Below are positions 1 through 7,071 of a stretch of DNA of 33,859 bases, piece after piece; the stretch's first letter is position 1; the number at the start of each line of letters is the position of its first letter. The notes beneath the pieces were generated by a model that saw only the letters and a program-made list of their open reading frames with translations, was not told the DNA's origin and ran no database searches. The position numbers were made by a program, and so were the translations under genes. Origin of the DNA: an uncultured Bacillota bacterium (GTDB taxonomy: Bacteria > Bacillota_I > Bacilli_A > RFN20 > CAG-288); contig CASFYT010000015.1 of NCBI GenBank assembly GCA_949299015.1, positions 1 to 33,859 on the forward strand, in the 5' to 3' direction.

Positions 1-1
1 A

Positions 2-77
2 TGGTGGACCTGAAGGGGATCGAACCCTCTACCTTCTCGTTGCGAACGAGACGCTCTCCCAAATGAGCTACAGGCCC
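2..77 (-). tRNA. tRNA-Ala (anticodon CGC)
   Basis: A full cloverleaf of 76 nt can be folded on the minus strand, with CCA encoded in the DNA at 2-4. The acceptor stem pairs GGGCCTG with CAGGTCC and has the G3:U70 wobble pair that is the alanine identity element. The anticodon loop is TTCGCAA, with C34 at base 44, giving anticodon CGC, which reads GCG. The T arm has the usual GGTTCGATCC core. The GCG-specific species fits the GC-rich codon use of the neighbouring genes. It lies just downstream of the glycosylase gene but has its own promoter. Confidence 0.96.
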
Positions 78-89
78 AGGCAAGAAGAA

Positions 90-118
90 ATCATATCAAA
101 TGGAAGGGCGGATTTCAA
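90..118 (-). promoter_or_regulatory. Sigma-A type promoter for tRNA-Ala
   Basis: On the minus strand TTGAAA (113-118) is separated by exactly 17 nt from TATGAT (90-95), which is also preceded by TG one base away (extended -10). The tRNA starts 12 nt downstream of the -10 box, leaving a short leader for RNase P. The -35 box overlaps the TGA stop of the glycosylase gene at 115-117. Confidence 0.8.
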
Positions 119-597
119 CAGAGGAAAGGGAGCAATTTCCGGCGGTAGGACTCGACGAGGCGCTCAAAGGAGAGCTGTGCGTTGGCGGCGGAGGTCGAAG
201 GCAGGGGGACGAAGTCGACGGCGAAGAACTTCCGGAAGTACCGCTCCGCCGCCTTCCCGGTCGTGAAAATCCGCGCAAAGTCGTTCTCTGCCATCAGGCG
301 GCTAAGGTCGATGGGGACGGGATGGCGGATGGAGGAATCCTTGCTGGCCTCGATCTCGCAGGAGAAGAGGACGTCGTACAGGGCGATCTTGTGCCTGGCG
401 AGGAAGTCCTTCCGCTCCGGGATGGTCTTCGGGGTCTCCTCTTGGAACAGGGCGGCAAGGACGGAAAAGAAGCGGTTGGTCGGATGGGCGTAGTAGAAGC
501 CCGCCTTTCGCGACTGGACGGAAGGAAAGGAGCCCAGGACCAGGACCCGGGCTCCAGAGGGGACAAAGGCCGGAAGGGAGGAATGGTCGACGAACAC
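115..597 (-). CDS. Hypoxanthine (deoxyinosine)-DNA glycosylase, UDG superfamily
   Basis: The 160-residue product should excise hypoxanthine arising from adenine deamination and so start base excision repair in the cytoplasm. Its core matches the DNA-deoxyinosine glycosylase family of the uracil-DNA glycosylase fold. The GSFPSVQSRKAGFYY motif is near residues 22-36, followed by HPTNRFF and by IALYDVLFSCEI near residues 71-82. Family members are usually about 150-170 residues, so the length is right. I chose the GTG at 595-597 because it overlaps the TAG stop of the upstream DUF308 gene by one base, which suggests translational coupling. Longer minus-strand readings only extend into the DUF308 frame. 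The family assignment is firm, while substrate preference is inferred from the family. Confidence 0.85.
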   Translation of the reverse strand: MFVDHSSLPAFVPSGARVLVLGSFPSVQSRKAGFYYAHPTNRFFSVLAALFQEETPKTIPERKDFLARHKIALYDVLFSCEIEASKDSSIRHPVPIDLSRLMAENDFARIFTTGKAAERYFRKFFAVDFVPLPSTSAANAQLSFERLVESYRRKLLPFLC

Positions 598-1151
598 TAC
601 TTGACGCGCTTTCCCTGATGGAGCAGGAAGGTCGAGACGAAGAGGAAGACGGAAAGCAGGATGAAGGCGACGCCCAGGAAGACCGAGGCGAAGCGCTGGA
701 AGTCGGGAATGAAGTAGAGGCACAGGCCCAGGGTCAGCAGGACGGCGCCGACGACGGCCTCGACGATGGTCGGAACCCTCTTGCGCTTGACCTGAGGCAG
801 AAGGCCCAGAAGGCCGTCGACCAAGGCGATGGCGCCGACGACGATGATGAAGAGGGTGATGAACTGCGTGAGGGGGATGGCGTTCTGGAGGAAGCAGAGC
901 AGGCCGAAGGCGATGAGGGCCGAACCGAAGACGCCCTCGGTCCGGATGAGGGACTTGTGCTCCATGAAGCAGGTCACGACGTTGATCAGTCCTCCGATCA
1001 GGAAGACCACGCCGAGGATGACGTTGACGATGTTGTCCAGCGCGATGGAACAGCACAGCAGGATTCCGATGACCAGGAGCACGACCGCCTGGACCAGCAG
1101 GACGGTCTTGGAACTGGTATCGAAGGTCAGAGTCACTTTCTTTTCCGACAT
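597..1151 (-). CDS. DUF308 / HdeD-like integral membrane protein
   Basis: This 184-residue protein is mostly hydrophobic, with about six membrane segments arranged as pairs, the layout of the DUF308/HdeD family. Starting near residue 17, segments such as VLLVQAVVLLVIGILL and NVILGVVFLIGGLINVV alternate with short loops. A basic loop (KRKR) lies near residue 125 and a basic tail (GKRVK) ends the protein. No catalytic motif is visible, and the molecular role of the family in Firmicutes is not known to me. The start at 1151 has a strong AAGGAGG six bases upstream. It is followed without a gap by the glycosylase gene, probably on one transcript from the promoter at about 1181. A link between the two functions is not evident. 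Confidence 0.8.
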   Translation of the reverse strand: MSEKKVTLTFDTSSKTVLLVQAVVLLVIGILLCCSIALDNIVNVILGVVFLIGGLINVVTCFMEHKSLIRTEGVFGSALIAFGLLCFLQNAIPLTQFITLFIIVVGAIALVDGLLGLLPQVKRKRVPTIVEAVVGAVLLTLGLCLYFIPDFQRFASVFLGVAFILLSVFLFVSTFLLHQGKRVK

Positions 1152-1179
1152 AAGAACCTCCTTCTTTGGATTCCGCTTC

Positions 1180-1188
1180 TATTATACT
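1180..1188. promoter_or_regulatory. Overlapping divergent -10 boxes between DUF308 and glycerate kinase genes
   Basis: The 56-bp gap between two divergent genes holds a near-palindromic AT-rich core. The minus strand reads TATAAT (1181-1186), placed correctly for the DUF308 gene. The plus strand reads TATACT (1183-1188), placed correctly for the kinase gene. Neither has a convincing -35 box. If both are used, RNA polymerase could serve only one direction at a time. Confidence 0.45.
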
Positions 1189-1207
1189 GAATGGAAAGGA
1201 GGGCGGC

Positions 1208-2323
1208 ATGAATCTTTTTCTTCTTTCCAATTCCTGGAAGGGAAGCTTTTCCGCAAAAAGAGGAAACGAGCTTCTTCGGCAGGGGCTTTCCTTCCTGAAG
1301 GAGGCGAAGTTTTCCTCCTTTCCCATGGCCGACGGCGGAGACGGGACCATCGAAGCCGTCGAAAGCGTCCTTCCGGGCCGAAGGATGAGGGCCCAGACGG
1401 TCGGCCCGACGTTCGACACCCGCGTCACAAGCGAATACTTCCTCTCCGGAAATACCGCCTACCTGGAGGGCGCCCGCACCTGCGGACTGGCCCTGGCCAA
1501 GGGAAGGCGCTTCGAGGAGACGACCACGTACGGCATCGGACAGCAGATCCTCGACGCGCGGAAGGAAGGGGCGCGAAAGATCGTCGTCGGCCTGGGCGGC
1601 AGCGCCAGCAACGACCTCGGCGTCGGAATGCTCTCCGCCCTCGGGATGCATTTCTTCGACTTTGAGGGGAGGGAGGTCCTCCCGACGACCGGTTCCATCG
1701 TCCGCATCGCCTCCTTCGAGAGAGGGGCATTGGACTCGAACGTCCGCCCTCTGTCCTTCGCCGTCCTCAGCGACGTCCTCTCCCCGCTTCTGGGACCCGA
1801 CGGGGCAACAAGGCGCTTTGCCCTGCAGAAGGGCGCAAGGAGGGAAGACCTGCCCCTCTGGGAGAAGGGACACGAAAGGCTCGTCAACCTTTTCGAAGAA
1901 GGAAGTGAAAGGCATACGGACCGGATTCCTGGCGCCGGCTCAGCGGGAGGACTCGGATATGCCTTTCTTCAATTTCTGAATGCGAAGATGAGGATGGGGG
2001 CTTCCTATCTCTTCGAAAGTTACCAGTTGGATTCAATCATTGTCGCTGGCGACATCATCGTCACATCAGAAGGGAGAATCGATGAGACGAGCCGAATGGG
2101 AAAGGCCTTCGGCTTTCTGGAGGACTACGCCCTCGCACACGGTCTCTCCTTCCTAGCCTTTGCCGGGGAGGTCCGGATTCCGCCATTGGACCGCAGGAAG
2201 GAGCTCTTCCTGCCTCTGGGGAAAGGGGAAATCCTGACGCCCGAGGAGATCGTCGAGCGGTTTTTTCGGCATCGCACGGCCATCGAGTTTTTCCTTTCGG
2301 AGAGAGAATCCTCTCTCCTATAA
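1208..2323 (+). CDS. glxK: Glycerate kinase (GlxK/GarK family)
   Basis: This enzyme phosphorylates D-glycerate with ATP, probably giving 2-phosphoglycerate as is typical of this family, and so feeds lower glycolysis. The 371 residues carry the family signatures in order. They include ADGGDGT at about 41-47, GLGGSASNDLGVGMLSALG at about 134-152, SDVLSPLLGPDGA near 186, PGAGSAGGLGYAFL near 243 and VTSEGRID near 288. Length matches the usual 370-380 residues. The ATG at 1208 has AGGAGGGC just upstream. An ATG further upstream in the same frame (1166) would start in the promoter and is unlikely. The gene is followed 31 bp later by the VTT membrane protein. No other glycerate or glyoxylate gene is in view. 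Confidence 0.92.
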   Translation: MNLFLLSNSWKGSFSAKRGNELLRQGLSFLKEAKFSSFPMADGGDGTIEAVESVLPGRRMRAQTVGPTFDTRVTSEYFLSGNTAYLEGARTCGLALAKGRRFEETTTYGIGQQILDARKEGARKIVVGLGGSASNDLGVGMLSALGMHFFDFEGREVLPTTGSIVRIASFERGALDSNVRPLSFAVLSDVLSPLLGPDGATRRFALQKGARREDLPLWEKGHERLVNLFEEGSERHTDRIPGAGSAGGLGYAFLQFLNAKMRMGASYLFESYQLDSIIVAGDIIVTSEGRIDETSRMGKAFGFLEDYALAHGLSFLAFAGEVRIPPLDRRKELFLPLGKGEILTPEEIVERFFRHRTAIEFFLSERESSLL

Positions 2324-2324
2324 T
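2295..2324 (+). promoter_or_regulatory. Possible promoter for the VTT membrane protein
   Basis: A perfect TATAAT (2319-2324) overlaps the TAA stop of the glycerate kinase gene and lies 30 bp before the next start codon. The best -35 candidate, TTTCGG at 2295-2300 with an 18-nt spacer, is poor. Read-through from the kinase gene is equally possible. Confidence 0.35.
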
Positions 2325-2354
2325 GGTAGCTGCCGCCACGAAAGGAGTCCTGCC

Positions 2355-3557
2355 ATGAAAGACCTCGCCAAGAGACGTTCCTCCCGCCGAAAGAAAGCCA
2401 TCCTTCGGCTCTTGGTCGTCGCCGTCACCCTGCTCTTCGGCGTCCTCCTTCTGGCCTACCTGGCCAATCTCTTCCTGGGAGAGGGAAAGATCACCGCGTT
2501 CTTCCAGGAGTTCACGAAGGAGAACAAGGCGCTCTCCTACGTCCTCTACCTCGTGCTGACACCCCTGATCAACATCGTTCCGGGCATCTCCTCGATGTTT
2601 TCCATCGGCTTGGCCAACATGCTATTCAACTACAAGACGCCGAAGGACATGGCCATCACCTTCCTCCTCTGCGCCTCTTCGGTCCTGATCACTTCGACGA
2701 TCATGTTCCTGATCGGCCGCTACGGCGGCAAGAAGATCGTCCGCTGGATCCTGGGCCGCGAGGAGCAGGAGAAGATCCAGAAGTACCTGACCCTGGGCGG
2801 GAAGGCGATCGTCCCGGTCATGTACCTCCTCCCCTTCTTTCCGGACGACACCCTTTCCCTCGTCATCGGCCTGACCAACGTCTCCTTCCTCTACAACTTC
2901 GTCTGCACCCTGCTCTTCCGCAATTTCGGAGTCCTCTTCATGTGCGTCCTGGGGACGGACTTCCTGGACTATTCCTCCTTCTCGCCCCTGGCCTGGACGC
3001 TCCTCGTCCTCCTCTTCCTCCTCGCCTTGGCCGTCCTCTCCTTCCTCTCCCTGCTCTACTATCGGCACCTCCGCTTCAAGGAGGACGGAATCGGCTATTA
3101 CCTGATCGCGTTCCTGCGCGTCAAGAAGACGGTCCGCCTGGCGAAGGTGGGACGCCGGGAACTGAAGGACGTCCCGCTCCCTTCCTTCGGGGACGACGGA
3201 ACCCCGCTCTCCAGGAAGGAGGCTGAGGCCCTCCGCAGGGACGACTTCCTGGACGGATATCTCTATCGCCTGACGCGCGAAAGGGGAACGGGCGGCTACT
3301 TCCTCCTCCAGGACCGGCTCGACGACGACCTCCTTCCCCTGCTCTCGGAAGAAGAGCGGGAAAGGGACTACCTCGTCTTCTCGGCCCTCTCCTATCAAAG
3401 CGGAACCGACCTTCGCTTCGCCCTGCGTGAGGCCGTCCAAAAAAGCCGCAGGCTCTACGTCCTTGCGGCGGAAGGCCAGGAGGAACTCCTCGGGGAGGAG
3501 GGATTCGCCCTCCTCGGCGCGAGGGAAGGAGGAACCGTCTATCGCTTCCAGGGATAG
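2355..3557 (+). CDS. VTT/DedA-superfamily membrane protein with C-terminal cytoplasmic extension
   Basis: The first 245 of 400 residues form a multi-pass membrane domain of the VTT (SNARE-associated, TVP38/DedA) type. After a basic N terminus and a membrane segment at about 18-41, the core has PLINIVPG at about 74, FLIGRYGGKKI near 118 and a PFFPDDTLSLVIGL stretch near 160. The last of these matches the P-x-x-P-x-[DN] re-entrant loop region seen in this superfamily. Relatives take part in lipid scrambling or flipping and membrane homeostasis. The remaining ~155 residues are soluble, highly charged (Arg, Glu, Leu rich), and not recognised by me. The start has AAAGGAG seven bases upstream. The 3' end overlaps the convergent yfcE gene by 19 bp, and I see no terminator there. 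Confidence 0.75.
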   Translation: MKDLAKRRSSRRKKAILRLLVVAVTLLFGVLLLAYLANLFLGEGKITAFFQEFTKENKALSYVLYLVLTPLINIVPGISSMFSIGLANMLFNYKTPKDMAITFLLCASSVLITSTIMFLIGRYGGKKIVRWILGREEQEKIQKYLTLGGKAIVPVMYLLPFFPDDTLSLVIGLTNVSFLYNFVCTLLFRNFGVLFMCVLGTDFLDYSSFSPLAWTLLVLLFLLALAVLSFLSLLYYRHLRFKEDGIGYYLIAFLRVKKTVRLAKVGRRELKDVPLPSFGDDGTPLSRKEAEALRRDDFLDGYLYRLTRERGTGGYFLLQDRLDDDLLPLLSEEERERDYLVFSALSYQSGTDLRFALREAVQKSRRLYVLAAEGQEELLGEEGFALLGAREGGTVYRFQG

Positions 3558-4075
3558 GAGGAGACCACCTCTCCCGTCATCAGGTCGATGAGGGCGACAC
3601 CCCTCTCGTCCATCGTCATGTAGGAATGCCGGCCGTCCTTGGGAAGGGAGACGGAGCCGGGGTTGAGGAAGAGCTTCCCATCCCTCTCCTTCAGGACGGA
3701 AACGTGCGTATGCCCCTGGAGAAAGACGTCCCCGAAGGAATAGGAGACGTCCTCCATCGACTCGTGGTGTCCGTGGACCATCGTCATCGTCCTTCCGAAG
3801 GCGAAGAGGGTCGCCCTTTCGCTGATGGGGAAGAGGGAGACCATCTGGTCGACCTCGCTCTCGCAGTTTCCTCTCACGGCGATGATCTTGTCCTTGTAGG
3901 AATTGAGCAGGGAGACGACCTCCTTGGGTGCGTAATCCTTGGGCGGGTCGTTCCGCGCCCCGTTGTAATAGAGATCCCCCAGAAGCAGGATCCGGTCGAA
4001 GGAGGAAGCCTCCTTCAGGAAAAGCTTCGCGTAGTAGAGCGAGCCGTGGATGTCCGAACCGATCAGGAACTTCAT
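3539..4075 (-). CDS. yfcE: YfcE-type metallophosphoesterase
   Basis: A 178-residue calcineurin-like phosphoesterase that should bind two divalent metals and hydrolyse phosphodiesters. It aligns by eye with E. coli YfcE, including the long NGARNDPPKDYAPKEVVSLL insert and the RGNCESEVDQM block. Metal ligands are visible as D8 and H10 (SDIHGS), D34 (LGDL), N70 (RGNC), H101 (VHGHH) and the GHTH pair at 121-124. The family ending NPGSVSLPKDG follows. The physiological substrate of YfcE is unknown. The start at 4075 overlaps the stop of the upstream paralogue as ATGA, so the two are translationally coupled. Confidence 0.88.
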   Translation of the reverse strand: MKFLIGSDIHGSLYYAKLFLKEASSFDRILLLGDLYYNGARNDPPKDYAPKEVVSLLNSYKDKIIAVRGNCESEVDQMVSLFPISERATLFAFGRTMTMVHGHHESMEDVSYSFGDVFLQGHTHVSVLKERDGKLFLNPGSVSLPKDGRHSYMTMDERGVALIDLMTGEVVSSYPWKR

Positions 4076-4584
4076 GCGCCTTTCTCCTTTCCGAGGGAGA
4101 CCTGCCTCAGGACCTTGCCCGTCTTGACCGAGCGCAGGGAGATCTCCTTCTCGTCGATCCTCAGATAGGAATGATAGCCGTCGCGGGGACAGGAAAGCGA
4201 CCCCGGGTTGAGGACCCAACGTCCGGCGAAGCGTTCGATCATTCCCCTATGGGTGTGCCCCAGGATCAGGATGTCGTAGTCGACGGGGATGTCGAAGCGG
4301 GAGTAGAGGTGGCCGTGCGTCAGGCAGACGAACTGCCCGTTGAGCATCGTATAGTTGATGGCGGGAAGGGGAAAGCGGCAGACCTCCGCGACGGCATAGT
4401 AGGGATCGTTGTTGCCTTCGACCGCCACGATCTTCTCCGCGTAGGGATTGAGCATCCGCGCGGAAAGGCGGCCGAGGTCTCCCGTCAGGAAGAGGCGGTC
4501 GTATCCCTCCTCCTCGAAGAGGACCAGGGCGTCCCGCAGGTATTCGGTATCGTCGTGGGTGTCCCCCAGAACCATGGCTTTCAT
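4072..4584 (-). CDS. Second YfcE/MJ0936-type metallophosphoesterase
   Basis: This 170-residue paralogue has the same fold and ligands as the next gene: D8 and H10 in GDTHDD, D36 in TGDL, N58/N59 in EGNND, H90 in LTHGHL and GHTH at 109-112. The NPGSLSCPRDG ending follows. It lacks the YfcE insert, so it is closer to the minimal MJ0936/YsnB type. A tandem pair of distinct phosphoesterases on one mRNA could act on related substrates or form a mixed oligomer, but nothing here shows which. No SD precedes the ATG. Instead a -10-like box ends seven bases upstream, which suggests a leaderless or almost leaderless transcript. Confidence 0.85.
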   Translation of the reverse strand: MKAMVLGDTHDDTEYLRDALVLFEEEGYDRLFLTGDLGRLSARMLNPYAEKIVAVEGNNDPYYAVAEVCRFPLPAINYTMLNGQFVCLTHGHLYSRFDIPVDYDILILGHTHRGMIERFAGRWVLNPGSLSCPRDGYHSYLRIDEKEISLRSVKTGKVLRQVSLGKEKGA

Positions 4585-4591
4585 CGCTAGG

Positions 4592-4600
4592 ATTCTATCA
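4592..4600 (-). promoter_or_regulatory. Extended -10 promoter, leaderless, for the phosphoesterase pair
   Basis: The minus strand reads TGATAGAAT (4600-4592), an extended -10 of the form TGnTAGAAT, ending seven bases before the ATG at 4584. Transcription would start at or within a base of the start codon. No good -35 box is visible, as is common with extended -10 promoters. Confidence 0.5.
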
Positions 4601-4696
4601 GAAATGCTCGGCGGAGATAAGGGAGAGGAACGCCGAAGTCCAGGGGAAGAAAGGAGACGGGAACGCTTCGGGGATGAAAACCGCGCCTCGAGGAAC

Positions 4697-4702
4697 TATA
4701 AT
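4697..4702 (+). promoter_or_regulatory. -10 box for the LOTUS/DUF3825 gene
   Basis: TATAAT at 4697-4702 lies 33 bp before the ATG at 4736 in an otherwise GC-rich gap. The -35 region is poor (ATGAAA at 4674-4679). The mRNA would have a leader of roughly 27 nt with a weak AAAGGAC ribosome site. Confidence 0.45.
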
Positions 4703-4735
4703 ACCTGTGGCCTCTCGGCCAGAAAAGGACAGAGC

Positions 4736-6571
4736 ATGCTCACCAAACAGAACAAACAGGACATCTTTGCCTTGCTCCTGTCCCGCTATCCGAAGAAGAA
4801 AGCCATCCCCATGGAGGAGGTCGGACAGTACCTCCAGGAGAACGGCCTTCATTTCCAGGAATTCGGTTATCAAAACATGGAGTCCCTCCTCGGGGACCTC
4901 AGGGAATTCCTCGAACTTCAAATACGGGCAGGAAAAGGCAGGAAGGAAGGCACGTGCCTCCTTCACGACTATCAGGAAATCCAACCCCCCATCCGAAGGA
5001 CGAAGGTTCCGCCCAAGCCGGCGAACAAACCCAACGAGAAGAAACGGACGAACGCCCCCGCGGAGACGCGCAAGGTTCCCGAGAAGGAAATCATGGACGC
5101 CCTCTTCCAGAACAACCTCTACCAGCTCGGGAGGGAATATCCCCTGGCCACGCTCTCGCAGACGCTCACCCAGGCCGGAATCGACTGCCACAAGTACGGC
5201 TTCGGAAAGATGAAGACGATGCTCAAGGCGCTTCCGGAAGACTTCCAGATCCGCGACGTCGAGACCAACGGCGTCCCTCAGCCCTTTATTACCATCCTGA
5301 GGACGCCGAAGAAGGAGACGGCGAGGAAGGCACCGAAGAAGGAGAACGCCCCGACCCTCCTCCAGATGCTCGAGAAGGAAGAGAACGTCGACTTCTACGT
5401 TCCCGACTCCCTCTACCTCGCCTTCAAGGAAATCGCCAGCGTGGGCCTGGACAACCAGACCATCAAGAAGCAGCTTCTGGAGGACTACCTTGCCGCCGCG
5501 AAGGCGAAGGGACTCGAGCCGCGGGACGACGGCGTCCTCTTCGCGACCCGCTTCCAGAACCGCGAAGGGGAAAGGCTGTTCGCCCTCCTGCGGCGCAGCG
5601 ACGCCAAGACGGCCTACCGCTATTTCCTCAATTACATCGGGCCCGACCGGGACAAGCCGAAGGAATACCTCTGGCGGATGATCCACTTCTCCGACTTCGA
5701 GAAGGCCATCAAGTCCCTGGCCCAGCTCTCCCGCAAGGAGGACTGGTGCTACCACAACAGCAAGGACCGCTACATCATCCTCAAGATCTACCTGCAGTAC
5801 ACGTTCTATCGGCTGGTCACCCAGGGGAAGATCAAGGTGGACGAGAAGAGCGGATTCGCCTCCTTCCACACGGGCCTGGTCACTCCCGACTACGAGCCCA
5901 TCTATGCCGTCCTGCTCAAGAATCAGGACAAATCCCTCCGCGAAGACTTCATCTTCCAGGGATTTTCCGTTGCCGGAATCCAAGGATACGGAAAGATTCT
6001 TGTCGAACATTTCTCTCCCCTTCCGGAAAAGGCAACCTATATCGAGGACCAGAACGTTCTCTTCCTTCCCGAGAATGCCACGATCCATAGCGACATCCCG
6101 CACATCCTGCGGGACAACCTCGATCGCTTCCCGCTCTCCTTCCTGGAGAAGCTCTGCTCGCCCTTCGAGGACATCGCCAAGCTCGTCTCACAGATCAAGG
6201 CCGAGCGCAACGAGTCGAAGAAGGGCCGCCTCTACGACAGCCTCTCCGACAAGATCCAGAAGAACGAGCTCTGCTTCAACCTGCTGAAGACCTCCCTGCA
6301 GATGGCCATCCGCAAGGGCGTCCAGATGATCCGCTACGACAACCACCTGCTCCTTCCCACCTTCTTCCCGACGCGCAACGTCTTCTCCCTGATGCTCCCC
6401 CTCTGCTTCGAACGTTCCGACCGGGTCGACGGCGTCCTCATCATCGAGAAGACCCCGAGCGGAAACTACCAGGGCCAGACGATCCTGACCCTCAAGCAGT
6501 CCTACGTCAACTCCCGCCTCATCACGCCCCTCGACCACAGCTACCTCAAGGCCTCGGAGATCGAAGACTGA
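4736..6571 (+). CDS. LOTUS/OST-HTH-like tandem domains fused to DUF3825
   Basis: A 611-residue cytoplasmic protein. Two winged-helix units with the LOTUS/OST-HTH pattern (yP ... L ... yGF/Y ... LL) lie at about 5-78 and 117-189. Their signatures are EFGYQNMESLLGDL and HKYGFGKMKTMLKALP. They are joined by a Lys/Pro-rich linker (about 85-115) and followed by a second basic linker (190-207). From about 325 to the end is a DUF3825 domain, recognisable by EDWCY, ILKIYLQYTFYRL, GKI and FHTGLVTPDYEPIYAVLLKN near 335-396. LOTUS domains are known RNA-binding modules and DUF3825 often travels with RNA-related domains, so an RNA-binding or RNA-processing role is likely but unproven. No nuclease (PIN/NYN) domain is present. 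The ATG has a weak SD. The stop overlaps the next gene. Confidence 0.75.
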   Translation: MLTKQNKQDIFALLLSRYPKKKAIPMEEVGQYLQENGLHFQEFGYQNMESLLGDLREFLELQIRAGKGRKEGTCLLHDYQEIQPPIRRTKVPPKPANKPNEKKRTNAPAETRKVPEKEIMDALFQNNLYQLGREYPLATLSQTLTQAGIDCHKYGFGKMKTMLKALPEDFQIRDVETNGVPQPFITILRTPKKETARKAPKKENAPTLLQMLEKEENVDFYVPDSLYLAFKEIASVGLDNQTIKKQLLEDYLAAAKAKGLEPRDDGVLFATRFQNREGERLFALLRRSDAKTAYRYFLNYIGPDRDKPKEYLWRMIHFSDFEKAIKSLAQLSRKEDWCYHNSKDRYIILKIYLQYTFYRLVTQGKIKVDEKSGFASFHTGLVTPDYEPIYAVLLKNQDKSLREDFIFQGFSVAGIQGYGKILVEHFSPLPEKATYIEDQNVLFLPENATIHSDIPHILRDNLDRFPLSFLEKLCSPFEDIAKLVSQIKAERNESKKGRLYDSLSDKIQKNELCFNLLKTSLQMAIRKGVQMIRYDNHLLLPTFFPTRNVFSLMLPLCFERSDRVDGVLIIEKTPSGNYQGQTILTLKQSYVNSRLITPLDHSYLKASEIED

Positions 6572-7071
6572 TGGAGATCCTCCTCACCAAGAGGCTTCGC
6601 ATGCGGAACTTCCTTCCCGACGAGAGGGAAGAGCTTTTGCGCCTCTATCGGGAGGAGGACGTCCGGGAGTACATGCACTGGGGCGAGACCATGGAAGACG
6701 ACATCGACTACCTGATCGAGAAGTCGAAGGACCGCTCCCCCCTGGACATGGGCGCCTACCACTACGCCGTCAGCCATCGGAAGAGCGACCGCCTGATCGG
6801 CGAGATCTTCCTCGAGAAGAAGAGCGACCTCTTCGTCCTCGGCTACTTCATCCGCAAGGAGAGGCAGGGCCACGGCTATGCCTTCGAGATCCTCTCCCAG
6901 CTGCTGCAGAGGCTCGACGCGGACTTCCCCCGCCACAACGTCATGGCCGTCGTCGACAAGAGAAACGAAAGGAGCCAGAGGCTCCTGAAGAAGCTCGGAT
7001 TCCACAACGACGGCGATCCCGACAGCGATTCCTTCTACTACGTCTATTCCCTCTACGGCACCCTCTTCTGA
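6571..7071 (+). CDS. GNAT-family N-acetyltransferase (RimJ/RimL-like)
   Basis: A 166-residue acetyl-CoA dependent acetyltransferase. It opens with ILLTKRLRMRNFLPDE, typical of the RimJ/RimL-like subgroup. The acetyl-CoA pyrophosphate loop is QGHGYA at 99-104, preceded by the β4 strand LGYFIRKER. The RNERSQRLLKKLGF block near 131-144 is the standard C-terminal helix. The substrate cannot be read from sequence, as this subgroup includes ribosomal protein and small-molecule acetylases. The ATG shares one base with the stop of the LOTUS/DUF3825 gene, so the two are translated from one message. The 3' end overlaps convergent mnmG by 19 bp. Confidence 0.85.
   Translation: MEILLTKRLRMRNFLPDEREELLRLYREEDVREYMHWGETMEDDIDYLIEKSKDRSPLDMGAYHYAVSHRKSDRLIGEIFLEKKSDLFVLGYFIRKERQGHGYAFEILSQLLQRLDADFPRHNVMAVVDKRNERSQRLLKKLGFHNDGDPDSDSFYYVYSLYGTLF

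Noticed and set aside
7053-7071. Terminator between the GNAT gene and mnmG
   Set aside because: The genes overlap by 19 bp tail to tail and no stem with a U run is present on either strand.
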